Notes under the pieces: model-generated | Seen by the model: the letters and a program-made list of their open reading frames with translations, nothing else | Databases searched by the model: none | What the model was told of the DNA's origin: nothing | Shown: positions 10,757 through 21,060 of the stretch, in pieces | Layout: each line of letters starts with the position of its first letter | Position numbering within the stretch: position 1 is the first letter of the stretch | NCBI RefSeq assembly: GCF_028640845.1 | Contig: NC_080540.1 | Coordinates: 284,896,524-284,960,523, forward strand | Reading direction: 5' to 3' | DNA from: Ahaetulla prasina | Taxonomy: Eukaryota > Chordata > Lepidosauria > Squamata > Colubridae | Length of the DNA: 64,000 nt | Translations under genes and position numbers: made by a program

Positions 10757-11560
10757 CAGGAGTGAAATTCTACTGGTTCAGACCGGTTCAGGCAAACCGG
10801 TAGCGGAGATTGGGGCTGGTTCGCTGAACAGGTAGCTACCGCTGGCTGGCCAAGCCCCCAAACTGGTCCACAGCCTACAGTCCTACCATGCTTCCCTGCC
10901 TTCCACATGGCCTTCCCAGCATCCCCATGGCCACTTATGAAGGCAGGCAAGTGGAAGGCCACATGGAAGACAGGCAAGCATGGCTGCGGGGAAGGGAGCT
11001 AGCAGCCTACTGGTTGCCACGTGGAGGGCAGGCATGGTTGCCTGCCTTCTATGTGGCCTTTCCAGCAGTCCCCCATGCCTGCCTGCCTTCCGAGGTCAGT
11101 GTCCAGCTAACCCTAACCCCCACGCCCTGGGTGCTGCTACCTTTGCCTGAAATGCCTCCCCCGTCTTTCGGAAGTGATTGAGGGGACTGGGATGAGGGAG
11201 AGCACCCAGCAAAGGCCAGGAAGACCCAGCTTCCCCCTCCCTCCTTCCTCCCCTCCTTTCTCCTGTCTGGTTGGCAAGAAACAGGGCATGGACAGCTGCG
11301 CCGCACTATTCTACCTCCTGTGCAAAACTGCTCCACGGCTCCACTTGCCTCCAGCACTCTGATGCAATGCCTGTGGCTTGTGCTGGGCAGACCATGGTGG
11401 CTGCAAAGCCAAAATGCTTGCCTTCCCCTCTGCCTTGGGTCCCGCTCCCTGTATTCAGCCCATGATGGGGGAGGCACTGCTTCCAGGCCAGGCCGCCCGC
11501 CCTCCTGGAGAACTTTGTTCCTTCTCCCACAGCAGCCGCTGTTCAGTCCAAGTGTGTGTA

Positions 11561-11601
<41 letters not shown>

Positions 11602-11778
11602 AGAAAGAAAGAGAAAGAAAGAAAGAGGAAGGGAGAGAGAGAGAGAAGAAAGAAAGAAAGAAAGGGTGACATGAGTGATGTCATGTTGGCCATGCCCACC
11701 TGACCACTTGACTGCCAGGCCACGCCCACCAGGCCATGCCCACAGAACCGGTGGCAAAAAAAATATATTTCACCACTG
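10757..11778 (+). mobile_element. Long (about 1 kb) non-autonomous hAT element
   Basis: Starts CAGGAGTGAAATTCTACTGG and ends ATATATTTCACCACTG. A perfect 8-bp duplication CATTGAAC flanks it (10749-10756 and 11779-11786). The termini resemble the short 'AACCGGTAG' hAT family (ACCGGTTC, AACCGGTAGC, GCCACGCCCACC), but the interior is a different GC-rich segment with a compound GT/GA/GAAA microsatellite. No transposase is encoded: the long frames are strand-shadow pairs over low-complexity DNA. Confidence 0.85.
11557..11665 (+). repeat. Compound (GT)n(GA)n(GAAA)n microsatellite
   Basis: A GT run, then a GA run, then GAAA-type units, inside the hAT element at 10757-11778. It makes polypeptide-like low-complexity open frames on both strands that are not genes. 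Confidence 0.95.
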
Positions 11779-11789
11779 CATTGAACTCA

Positions 11790-12298
11790 GTGACTCTTTC
11801 CAATTCTCAGATACTAGAATTCAAAATGTGTTCACTAGCTTTCTTACTTCAATAACTTACTGTATATAACCAGTGTTATTTCATGAATCCCTTTTTTAAA
11901 ATACCAGAGGGGGAAAAATGAATAATCTCTGGCAGAATTTCATGACTCTCTTAGGATACCAGCTACAACATTTTTCCTTCAGAGATGATATCACACTCAA
12001 AATAGAAATGGGTCTTTATTTAATAAAAGCAGCAGAGGGAAAAATGAACTACCAGTAGGCTTAAGGGATGGTTAAACCAATAATCTGTGTTAAGCACATT
12101 AAATCAACAATCAAGCAATTCCTTGGTCAACAGGTTCTGTACATACAGTAGGAGGGTTAAGAAACAGAACACTTTGAAGTAAGCCTGTGTCATGGCCATG
12201 TGATGCTGCTTATTGTGTTGGTTAACATCTAATTCAAGGTGATGGTTATCACCTCTAACGCCTTTAATGACATGGGAGCAGGTTATCCTAGGAGCTTT
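11790..12298. other. No recognised feature
   Basis: Ordinary AT-rich sequence; no repeat or exon recognised. Confidence 0.45.
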
Positions 12299-12299
12299 C

Positions 12300-12715
12300 T
12301 TGCTCCAATGAAATTGGCTCACCTCACTCAGTCCAGCAGAAGTGGCATACGCCCCATTGGTCAAAGAGTTTTGGTTGACAGGGCCTAGAAGGGGAGTCTT
12401 TTCTGCTCTGGCCCCAACTCTATGGAATATTTTTCTGCCTGCCTGTGTTGAGGTCTGCCTCCACCATTTTGATCTTCCAGAAGGGTGTTAAAACTTGGCT
12501 CTGCCAGTGACTCTGGAGCCTTAATGGGGGCACTCAACTTTGGAGGTAGCTGGTGGATTAACCGAGTAGATGCTATGACCGTATTGATCTTGCCTTTTTT
12601 GCCTTTTTGCCTTTGCTTTTATATTTATGATTTTAAGTGCAAGCTGCCCAGAGTCGCTTTTCAGAGTGAGATGGGTAGCATATCAATTTAATCAATTAAT
12701 AGCAAAAATAAAAAC
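12300..12715 (+). mobile_element. L2-type LINE 3' end
   Basis: The region from CCTCACTCAGTCCAGCAG to the end encodes a decayed L2 ORF2 C-terminus ('..FSALAPTLWNIF..' type). It finishes with CTGCCCAGAGTCGCTTTTCA and GGTAGCATATCAATTTAAT, the L2 3' hallmark (CTGCCCAGAGTC..GGGCGGTATA type). A second member lies at 48405-48690. Confidence 0.65.
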
Positions 12716-12797
12716 AGACCCAGATACTGCATTTGATCACGCAAGATGGCACTTGTTGATCTGCAAAGCAGATCCTGAACCTGCAGGAAAAATGTGG

Positions 12798-13002
12798 GTG
12801 ATGATGATGATGATGATGATGATGGAAAAGGAGGAGGAGGAGGAGGAGGAGGAGGAGGAGGAGGAGGAGGAGGAGGAGGAGGAGGAGGAGAAGGAGGAGA
12901 AGAAGAAGAAGAAGAAGAAGAAGAAGAAGAAGAAGAAGAAGAAGAAGAAGAAGAAGAAGAAGAAGAAGAAGAAGAAGAAGAAGAAGAAGAAGAAGAAGAA
13001 TA
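12798..13002 (+). repeat. Compound (GAT)n(GAG)n(GAA)n trinucleotide tract
   Basis: About 8 GAT units, then roughly 20 GAG units, then about 35 GAA units, giving about 175 bp of uninterrupted polypurine. GAA/TTC runs of this length are known to form triplex structures. The acidic or lysine-rich open frames it creates are artefacts. Confidence 0.97.
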
Positions 13003-13009
13003 ATTGTGT

Positions 13010-13850
13010 GTTTTATCTGAATGGGAATGGGAAGAGACATTTTCTGTTGAAAATGGGATGTCGACCTGACCGCTGAAAGTATGCTACACATAAATGTCAA
13101 CATTTTCCTGGCACGTCTCAACTGAATCTAAGTTTTTTTGAAATTGGCAAATGGGGGGAGATGTGTAGTCTTAACAGTTGCTGAGAGATATGGGAGTATT
13201 TTTTCTGAAAAGGGAGAAGGGGAAAAAATAGGAAAAACTAAAACTAAAATGACAACTGATAAATAAATCTTGCTGCGTTGCGTCCTAGATGTATTTGTAC
13301 CAATTCCCACACTTACCCGTTTGCCACCTTCTCCTTTGTTTTATAAATCTGTTAATTAATAGTGTTTCTTCTTCTTTTAGTCGATCTGAAGCATGTTTTC
13401 TTGATTATATTAATAGCAAGTGATAATAGTGTAGATAGTATAGGTACTTCCCCCCCCTGATATATTAGCTTGCCAATCACTATGGAAACTAGAAAATATT
13501 TACCGAGCTGAAACACTGATTAATACCTGCTGATTATTTTGACATTATAATGCTCCAATTTAAATGTAAAGAATTTCACCATGCAGCAAATTTTTCATCA
13601 AATTTTTCATCAAATGCTAAAAGGGGAAGGGGGGGTGAGACACATTTTTTATAGTACGGGTCCTGCAGAAAATAGGGGGAGAGTTCAAAAGAAAAAAAAA
13701 TCCTGCAAATATCCCTACAAATGCACATTTTATATATCCATTCAATATGCCAATACTGTAAACTTTTACTTATAGAATTATAAACCAATATATTGCTAAG
13801 TGAACACTCTTACATGGGTACAATGCAAATCTAAACCGAGCCAATACCAA
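13010..13850. other. No recognised feature
   Basis: AT-rich, no interspersed repeat recognised; short open frames are unsupported. Confidence 0.45.
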
Positions 13851-13854
13851 ACTA

Positions 13855-14259
13855 CAGGTATTCCCAACTACAATTGAGCCCCAAATTTATGTTCCTAAGT
13901 GAGGTAGTTGTTAGGTGAGTTTTGCCTCATTTCACACCTTTTTTGCCCCAGTTGTTAAGCCAATCACTACAGTTGTTAAATAAATCATGCAGTGTTTAAG
14001 TGAATCTGGAGTCTCCCATTGATTTTGCGTATTAGAAGCTGGCTGGGCAGGTTACAAGTAATGGTGATCACGTGATCCCGGGACAGTGCAACTGTCATGA
14101 GTACATGCCAGTTGCCAAGTCATCTAATTTTGATCATGTGACCATAGGAATACTACAGTGGCCTTAAGCGTGAAAAAGAGTCATGTCAATTTTTTCAATG
14201 CCGTTGTAACTTTGAACAGTCACTAAACAAACAGTTGTAAGTCAAGGACTGACAACCTG
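13855..14259 (+). mobile_element. Tc1/mariner-like MITE ('CAGGTAGTCCTTGACTTA' family)
   Basis: Ends are CAGGTATTCCCAACTAC and GTCAAGGACTGACAACCTG, inverted and decayed. The interior motifs GTTGTTAAGTGAATCTGG, GTGATCACGTGA and TTTGATCATGTGACCATAGG recur at 29552-29926 and 54705-54985. Other copies are bounded by TA, which fits Tc1/mariner-type insertion. No coding sequence. Confidence 0.65.
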
Positions 14260-14344
14260 TGTTGATCTAAAGTTATAAATCGCCTGGTGGCCTTCTTAAA
14301 ATTCTCTCTCTTCGCTTGACAAATATATTCACTGTGATAGTAGA

Positions 14345-14440
14345 GTGGCGTGGCGTGGCGTGGCATGGCGTGGAATAGAATAGAATAGAATAGAATAGAA
14401 TAGAATAGAATAGAATAGAATAGAATAGAATAGAATAGAA
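14345..14440 (+). repeat. (GTGGC)n then (ATAGA)n pentanucleotide repeat
   Basis: Five GGCGT-type units are followed by about 14 AATAG units. The AATAG motif is the complement of the ATTCT tail of CR1-L3 LINEs, but no L3 3' UTR is visible next to this one. Confidence 0.9.
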
Positions 14441-14530
14441 GCTGGAAGGCATGCCTTGGAAGTCAGTGTCAGTCAGTTAGCTTTATTGATTAGCCTATAG
14501 GCCATATTAAAGCACAAGGTGCAAAAAACA

Positions 14531-14981
14531 TTTGTTGTTGTTAGTTGCGAAGTCGTGTCCGACCCATCGCGACCCCATGGACAACATTCCTCCAGGCCTT
14601 CCTGTCCTCTACTATCCTCTGGAGTCCATTTAAACTCACACCTACTGCTTCAGTAACTCCATCCAGCCACCTCGTTCTCTGTTGTCCCCTTCTTCTTTTG
14701 CCCTCTATCTTTCCCAGCATTAGGCTCTTCTCCAGTGAGTCCTTCTTTCTCATTAGGTGGCCAAAGTATTTCAGTTTCATCTTCAGGATCTGGCCTTCTA
14801 AAGAACAGTTAGGGTTGATCTCCTCTAGGACTGACTTGTTTGTTCGCCTTGCAGTCCAAGGAGGAGTCTTCTCCAGCACCAGAGTTCAAAGGCCTCGATT
14901 CTTCGGCGCTCAGCCTTTCTTATGGTCCAACCTTCACAGCCATACATTGCAATTGGGAAAACCATAGCCTTGACTAAAACA
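14531..14981 (-). mobile_element. RTE-BovB LINE, ORF2 C-terminus and 3' tail
   Basis: Minus-strand translation contains SLEGQILKMKLKYFGHLM, then LEKSLMLGKIEGKRRRGQQR, TRWLDGVTEAV and VHGVAMGRTRL. This is the well-known C-terminal order of BovB ORF2 (in cattle '..LQYFGHLMRR.DSLEKTLMLGKIEG..'). The 3' tail is CAACAA units, seen as TTGTTGTTGTTAG at 14531. Frameshifted near 14880. Two further copies: 33412-33815 and 38793-39512. Confidence 0.93.
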
Positions 14982-15400
14982 TATCACCCATAAATTTTTA
15001 TACAAACAATTTAAAATAAAAGTAGGGTAAAATACAGTAGTTATAGGATAAGATACAATATAATTTAATACATAAATATATAAAATAGAATAAAATTATA
15101 TAAAATTATATAAAATTATATTTCAGTGTCAGTCTTACAAACTACCCCAATCAATCCCATGTATACAGATCTCAACCGAACCATTTTGTTTAAGTACTGT
15201 ACTGTGTTAAATGTTATTTTCAGGTTCTGGCCACACATAAAGTAAGTTGTTTTGATATGGGGATCCCAATGGGTTATTCATTTGGTATATGGACCAAGGT
15301 ACCTGTCTCTCACCCCCTTATATAGGCACCAGTCAAATAGGATGTGAGCCAGGTCTTCTACCTCTGCTGCTCTGTAAATGCAGAGATGGTCATTGTAAGG

Positions 15401-15954
15401 CAGCAGTCACCAGCTGGTGGTCCGTGGACCACTGGTGCTCCATGAGAAAATTTTGGTGGTCCGCAGAAAAATCTTTGCATTTTTGCAGTTTTTATATTGC
15501 ACTAAGTCAGGGATCCTCAAACTATGGCCTCTGGGCCAAATACAGCATGCCAAAGCAATTAATCCCACTCACTGATGGGATGGGGTCCTTCAGGCATTTA
15601 GCTTGGCTGCCTGTTTAGTAGCTCCAGCTTCTCCCTCCCTCCTTGGGAGTCCAGGTGCTTCAGTCAGCGATGCATGAAACTTCAGCCGGGCTTCTCGAGA
15701 GACAGAGCTTGCAGGGGGGGGGCATCTAGCGCCTGGGCTGGCTACAAGACAAACGTTCATTCTTGGTCGTATTAGATTTCTAGCTGCAATGGACAGCAAA
15801 GCTAGGGTTGACCCCGGGCGCTTCTCTTTGCTAACAGGCGGCCATGCTAAGTGCCTGAAAGACCCCGTCCCATCATTAATTCATATTAGTGGTCCGCGGG
15901 ATTTAAAGTTATGAAGTTAGTGGTCCCTGAGGTCTGAAAGGTTGGTGACCCCTG
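15401..15954 (+). mobile_element. Non-autonomous hAT element ('GGTGGTCCG' family)
   Basis: Starts CAGCAGTCACCAGCTGGTGG and ends AAGGTTGGTGACCCCTG, inverted ends. The flanks TTGTAAGG (15393-15400) and TTGTAGGG (15955-15962) match in 7 of 8 positions. Around 15506-15560 there is a second, different element start (CAGGGATCCTCAAACTATGG), probably a nested hAT fragment. Confidence 0.75.
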
Positions 15955-16017
15955 TTGTAGGGTATAGAATGGAATCTCCCATATCTGACCATTGTGTCAA
16001 GCTGTTCAAATCTCACT

Positions 16018-16878
16018 TCCAGGGTTCCTTGGAAGTCTTCTCATCCAGCCCTGTGCTCAAGCAAGAGAACCTATATCTTTTCAGATAAATGACTGTCTAT
16101 TCTCTTCTTAAAAACCTCCAGTGATGGAGCGCCCGTGATTTCTGAAGGCAAGCTGTTCCACTGGTTAATTATCCTCACTGTTAGGAAGTTTCTCCTTAAT
16201 TCCAGGTTGCTTCTCTCCTTGATGAGTTTCCATCCATTGTTTCTTGTCTTGCCCTCTGGAGAATAATTTGACCCCCTAGTCTTTGTGGCAGCCCCTCAAA
16301 TACTGGAATACTGCTATCATGTCACTTCTAACTCTTCTTTTCTTTAGATTAGCCAAACCCAAAACCTGCAGCAGTTCTTCATATGTTTTTGTCTCCAGTC
16401 CTTTGATTCAGGGGTAAAATCCAGCAGGTTCTGACAGGTCCTAGAGAACCGGTAGCAGAAATTTTAAGCAGTTTGGAGAACTGGTAGCAGAAATTTTGAG
16501 TAGTTTGCAGAACTGGCAAATACCACCTCTGGCTGGTCCCAGAGTGGGATGGGAATGGATATTTTACAGTATCCTTCCCCTGGAGTGGGGTGGAAATGGA
16601 GATTTTGTAGTAGCCTTCCCCTGGAGTGGGATGGGAATGGAGCTTTCGCAGTATCCTTCCCCTGCCACGCCCACCAAGCCACACCATGCCCACCAAGCCA
16701 TGTCCACAGAACCGGTAGTAAAAAAAATTGGATTTCATCACTGCTTTGATCATCTTAGTTGCTCTTCTCTGAATTTTTTCTAAAGTTCCAACATCGTTTT
16801 TGTAGTATGGTGACCAAAACTGGTTGCAGTATTTCAGGTGTGAGCTTACTAGGGTTTTATAAATCATTATAAACTATT
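16018..16878 (-). mobile_element. CR1 LINE, ORF2 C-terminal half, split by a hAT element
   Basis: 3' UTR and C-terminus occupy 16018-16408. The upstream part of ORF2 continues at 16744-16878, where the minus strand encodes KTLVSSHLKYCNQFWSPYYK and [17 protein letters not shown], the CR1 region following the reverse transcriptase. Removing 16409-16743 and one copy of the 8-bp flank rejoins the two parts in register. Confidence 0.85.
16409..16743 (+). mobile_element. Non-autonomous hAT element, family 'AACCGGTAG', nested in CR1
   Basis: Starts CAGGGGTAAAATCCAGCAGG and ends TTGGATTTCATCACTG. Flanks CTTTGATT (16401-16408) and CTTTGATC (16744-16751) differ at one position of 8. It contains three tandem copies of a roughly 41-bp GGAATGG..CTTCCCC unit, one more than the copies at 28996 and 49516. 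Confidence 0.9.
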
Positions 16879-16913
16879 GTCTTTGTATAGAGCATTTGCT
16901 CTGTCATCTACAC

Positions 16914-17529
16914 CAGAGGTATCAAACTCAAGGCCCATGGGCCAGATCTGCCCCACATGGTGCTTAGATCTGACCCATGGGGCAACCCTGGCTGTGGTGG
17001 GTTTCAAAAGTTTTTACTACAAGTTCTGTGGGTGTGGCTTGATGGGCGTGGCAGAGGAAGGATACTGTAAAATCTCCATTCCCTCCACACTCCAGGGGAA
17101 GGTTACTGCAAAATCCCCATTTCCTCTCGATCAGCGGGGGCTTGGGAGGCAGAGAATAGATGGCGGCGGGGCCAGTCAGAATTTTTACTACCAGTTCTCT
17201 GAACCACTCAAAATTTCCACTACCAGTTCTCCAGAAAGAGAGAAACCTGGAAACAGCAAAGAACTGGCCTCTGGTGCCTCTGCCAATGAAAACAGATCTA
17301 GAGCCCTCCTGAGCTCCATTTTCACTGGCAGAAGGTTGCAGGAGGCCATGGCAGCTGAAAATGGAGCTCAGGAGCCAGTTTTTCACTGGCAGAACACTTG
17401 GGCCACAGGTGCCCCTGACACAAGTGATGTCAAGCTGGCCATGCCCACCTTGGCCACACCCATCCCTGTCCCCTGAGGTCAAATACAACCCTGATGCGGC
17501 CCTCAATGAAGTCGAGTTTGGCACCCCTG
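16914..17529 (+). mobile_element. Non-autonomous hAT element, family 'CAAACTCAAGGCC', with a nested hAT
   Basis: Starts CAGAGGTATCAAACTCAAGG and ends GAGTTTGGCACCCCTG. Flanks ATCTACAC (16906-16913) and ATCTAGAC (17530-17537) match in 7 of 8. It is about 240 bp longer than the copy at 5488-5860 because another hAT element sits in it at about 16991-17240. Confidence 0.85.
16991..17240 (-). mobile_element. Family 'AACCGGTAG' hAT element, reversed, one end lost
   Basis: Begins CTGTGGTGGGTTTCAAAAG, the reverse of the family's right end, and runs through GTGGGTGTGGCTTGATGGGC, the GGGGAAGG..CCATTTCC units, and CTACCAGTTCTCCAGAA. It stops there, about 25 bp short of the expected other terminus, so no target duplication can be scored. 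Confidence 0.65.
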
Positions 17530-17580
17530 ATCTAGACCATCTTCTTCTGGTCCAGACCTGCAAGCAGCTTCACCTCACCA

Positions 17581-17872
17581 TCACGTGAAATGTTAACACC
17601 ACTTGATAATGCCTTTGTAAGACCACACTTGGAATACTACATCCAGCTTTGACTGCCGCAATATAAAAAAGATGTTGAGACTCTAGAAAAAGTGCAGAGA
17701 AGAGCAACAAAGATGATTAAACATATAAAGAATGGTTGCTGGAATTGGGCATGTCTAGTTTAATGAAAAGAAGGATTAGGGGAGACACGATAGCAGTGTT
17801 CCAAAATCTCAGGGGTTGCCACAAAGAAGAGGGAGTCTACCTATTGAATGCTCCAACACTGGAAGGTTGCTA
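17581..17872 (+). mobile_element. CR1 LINE internal fragment
   Basis: Encodes decayed CR1 ORF2 codons (NTT..YNAFVRPHLEYYIQ type, [37 protein letters not shown]). It ends at a deletion that joins it to the NAPTLEG region. Confidence 0.8.
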
Positions 17873-17879
17873 ACTTGTC

Positions 17880-18430
17880 AACATTTATTATCTTCTTCTC
17901 CAAAAAATCAGAAGCAAATTGGGATCTTTAAGGGCAGCTATTTCTGAGAAATTGTGGAGTGGGTTGTATATTTCAACTCAACTTTCATTTAAATACCTTA
18001 ATCTATGACAGTACGCCAAGTCATGGATTAGGAACATCAAAGATTGTAATGTAAGATAAAGCAGCTCCTCAAATTCTAGTGCAAGAAAGCAAATAATTAT
18101 TTTCCTATCCAAGTTGCTGTTTGCCACATGAATTCCATTACCAAGTGGATTTTGTACAGTGTTTGAGCCTAGGTGATTCAGTGGGATAAAGGAGGCATCG
18201 TTCATCTTCTTCATTTCTTATTTCAATAACCAGATTATTGATATACTAATCTGTTGCGACAGCCTGCAATTTGGTTGCCAAGCAAGGAACGTTCAAATCA
18301 AGCTGAGACTAATATACCGCGCTTCAGGTGATTCCATAGCGAGAACAGCATTACTTTGAGTTGGGTTACATTTTCACAGTCCAAGCTGCAAAAAAGAGGG
18401 GAAGGAAAGACCACTTGAGAGGTAGCGGGA
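17880..18430. other. No recognised feature
   Basis: AT-rich sequence between CR1 fragments; nothing recognised. Confidence 0.45.
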
Positions 18431-18431
18431 G

Positions 18432-18735
18432 GGGGTCAACATACTCCTCAAAGCTCCTGAAGGCAGGACAAGAAACAATCACTAACTAATGTAATCAAAC
18501 TAACTTGATTAGTAACTAATCAAGGTGAGAATCAACCTAGAATTAAGAAGAAATTTCCTGATAGTTAGAGCAACTGATCAGTGGAATGGCTTGCCTTCAG
18601 AAGTTGTGAGTGCTACATCACTGGAGGTTTCTAAGAAGAGATTGGACAGCCATTTCTCTGCAATAGTATAGGGTATCCTGGTTGAGAAGGGTTGGACTAG
18701 AAGACCTCCAATGTCCCTTCCAACTCTGTTATTCT
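18432..18735 (+). mobile_element. CR1 LINE 3' end, first of a tandem group
   Basis: C-terminal codons (RRNFLIVRATDQWNGLPSEV-like) and the full 3' UTR block ending CCCTTCCAACTCTGTTATTC. Confidence 0.8.
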
Positions 18736-18747
18736 GTTTATATATAG

Positions 18748-19085
18748 TTTAATGAAAAGATGGAGATAGTGACAAGATAGCAATGTTCCAATGTCTCAGG
18801 GGTTGCCACAAAGAAGTGGGAGTCAAGCTATTCTCCAAAGCACCTGAAGGCAGGCAAGAAGCACTGGATGGAAGCAACCTAGAACTAAGAAGCGATTTCC
18901 TGGCAGTTAGAACAATTAATCAGTGGAACAACTTGCCTCCAGAAATTATGAATGCTGCAACACTAGAGGTTTTTAAGAAGAGATTGGGCAACCATTATCT
19001 GAACTGGTATAGGGTTTCCTGCCTGAGTAGGAGGTTGGATTAGAAGATTCCAAGGTCCCTTCTAATTCTGTTATTCTGCTGTTAT
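18748..19085 (+). mobile_element. CR1 LINE 3' end, second of a tandem group
   Basis: An 86-residue open stretch (18783-19043) reads MFQCLRGCHKEVGVKLF, LRSDFLAVRTINQWNNLP and LEVFKKRLGNHYL, the CR1 ORF2 terminus. The 3' UTR ends CTAATTCTGTTATTCTGC. Confidence 0.85.
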
Positions 19086-19145
19086 TCTGGTATATGGTTT
19101 CTTGAGGTCCTGCGTGCAGAGAGGCTTTAATTTCCTTTCTAAGCA

Positions 19146-19252
19146 TAAATGTCAGGGGTTGGTTGGACTAGAAGGCCTCCAAGGTCCCTTCCAACTCTGT
19201 TGTTCTGTTCTGTTCTGTTCTTTTCTGTTCTGTTCTGTTCTGTTCTGTTCTC
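19146..19252 (+). mobile_element. CR1 3' tail with (TTCTG)n microsatellite
   Basis: The last about 50 bp of CR1 (GGTTGGACTAGAAGGCCTCC .. CCCTTCCAACTCTG) extend into about 10 TTCTG/TTCTT units at 19197-19252. Confidence 0.85.
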
Positions 19253-19259
19253 TAGCTCA

Positions 19260-20005
19260 GGCTGTACACTACAGTCATTCATGCCACTGTGAAAAGGCAG
19301 CCCAAGAATCTCTATTAAGGAGAAATCAATAGCTACCCATCCTTGGAGCCAACGCTAGAAGCAATGTGACAAGGACACCACATTTTTCCTAATCAAGAGG
19401 ATTCTGCAGAAGGCAAACATCTCGCTGAGCTTGCTTCAGTGTCTTGGCTACTTAATGGAGTAGGTCACAGTTATAATGCTCCAAAGAAATCAACTAGTCT
19501 CATCTTGAAGAGCAAAGAAGAAACATTAAAAATCAAACAATTTGGGGGGGGGGGAATCACTTTTGCAGATCAACCACAATTGGTGGAGGAAGATCTTCAG
19601 TGAAACAATTTTAAAAGGGTTAACTTCTCACTTGCATTTCAGAATTCAGTCCTAGGCAGTCAGGCATATAGTACACAGGTAGAAAGGCAAAAAGCAATTT
19701 TGAAGTTTATTTAAAAACCACTATTGTAATTTTCAGCTACTGGACTTTGTTTAGTAGAAGAAATAGAACTTTTTAAATGAAATCTGGGATATTAAATGAA
19801 ATCTGAGAAATCTGCCCTACAAAGCGATGGTGGCAGGTGGTTCGGAGAACAAGTAGCAAAAATCCCCACCCATCCCGGTCCCAGCTGAGCCACATGATCA
19901 TCAGAGGTTGTTTTTTTTTTACTTTTAAAAGCATATTTTCTTCAGCCGATCCAGTCTGAACCAGGAGCATTTCACCCCTGCATAGGAGTACTTATCTCAA
20001 ACCAT
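19260..20005. other. Mostly unrecognised; possible decayed hAT end at 19975
   Basis: No gene or well-defined repeat. The terminus GAGCATTTCACCCCTG near 19965-19980 resembles the right end of the hAT families above, but I cannot find the matching left end. Confidence 0.35.
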
Positions 20006-20008
20006 CTA

Positions 20009-20757
20009 AGCCCCAGAGCTCACTGTAACAGCATTGCCAAAAAGGCATTAAGAATTGTTAACCTAATTTTGTGAAGCTTCTTCTCCGGTAACATTGTATT
20101 GCTAACTAGGGCATACAAAACCTTTGCCAGACCAATTCTCGAATACACCTCATCTGCCTGGAATCCACACTGTATATCAGACATTAATACGATTGAGCAG
20201 GTCCAGAGGTATTTCATAAGAAGAGTACTCCGCTCCTCCGCTCACAATAGAATCCCTTATGCCACCAGGCTTGAAATTTTGGGCTTGGACATTCTGGAAC
20301 TGTGCCATCTGCAGTCTGATCTAAGCATAGTACACAAAGTTGTCTGCTAAAACGTCTTACCTGTTAATGACTGCTTCAGCTTCAACCTCAATAATACACA
20401 GGCAAATAATCAATACAAACTCAAGGTAAACTGCTCCAAACTTGATTGTAGAAAATACGACTTCAGCAACAGAGTGGTCAATGCCTGGAATGCTCTACCT
20501 GACTCCGTTGTTACATCTTCAAACCCTAAGAGCTTCCACCTTAAATTGTCTAACGTGGACCTCACTCCATTCCTAAGAGGTCCATAAAGGGGGCGTGCAT
20601 AAGCTCACTAGCGTGTGTACCCTCCCTGTCCTACTGTCCCCATTCATTTGTATTCATTTCCCTTGTTCATTCCCTTGTATTCATTCCCCTTGTTCATGTG
20701 CTCATATTCATACCTGCTATCTTGTACATGTTTGACAAACTAATAAATAAATAAAAT
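20009..20757 (+). mobile_element. CR1-clade LINE, ORF2 C-terminus and 3' tail
   Basis: 20099-20350 encodes RAYKTFARPILEYTSSAWNP, HCISDINTIEQVQRYFIRRV and YATRLEILGLDILEL; after a stop it continues to RKYDFSNRVVNAWNALPDS and LTPFLRGP. The tail is AATAAATAAATAAA. Same family as 7774-8500, in the opposite orientation. Confidence 0.82.
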
Positions 20758-21060
20758 AAATATGGTTGCCCTAATTCTTCCTAGAAAATAATTCATAATG
20801 GTGATTCTAGTTGCAATTCCTATTTTACCTTTACAACTTAATGATGAGTGCTTTCTGATGAAGTTTTAATAATTTTTGGATAAAGTTGTTAAAACATTCA
20901 AAACACAGGTAGACCTTTTCTTACAACCATAATGGAGACTAAGTCATGGCAATCATAAAGTGAGTCACCCACATGATCAACCTGATTTTGTGTTCTTTTT
21001 TTGAGGTAGTCATTAAGTAAATCATTGAGGCTGTAAAGCAAACCCATTTACACATTATAG

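Larger units (their letters stand above)
14462..16017 (-). repeat. Unclassified LINE-like repeat, split by BovB and a hAT element
   Basis: Three blocks (14462-14530, 14983-15400, 15963-16017) read as one older element once the BovB (14531-14981) and hAT (15401-15954) insertions are removed. The left block has TTATTGATTAGCCTATAGGCC; the right block continues ATGGTCATTGTAGGGTATAG across the hAT target site. It looks like a LINE 3' end on the minus strand, but I cannot name the family. Confidence 0.4.

Noticed and set aside
11105..11122. Telomere-like CTAACCCTAACCC
   Set aside because: Only two partial units; no array.
11049..11729. 226-residue open frame on the minus strand
   Set aside because: Lies across the GC-rich interior and microsatellite of a hAT element, has frame shadows on the other strand and no domain.
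12627..13121. Long open frames rich in Glu, Lys or Leu on both strands
   Set aside because: Produced entirely by the GAT/GAG/GAA repeat; no non-repeat domain.
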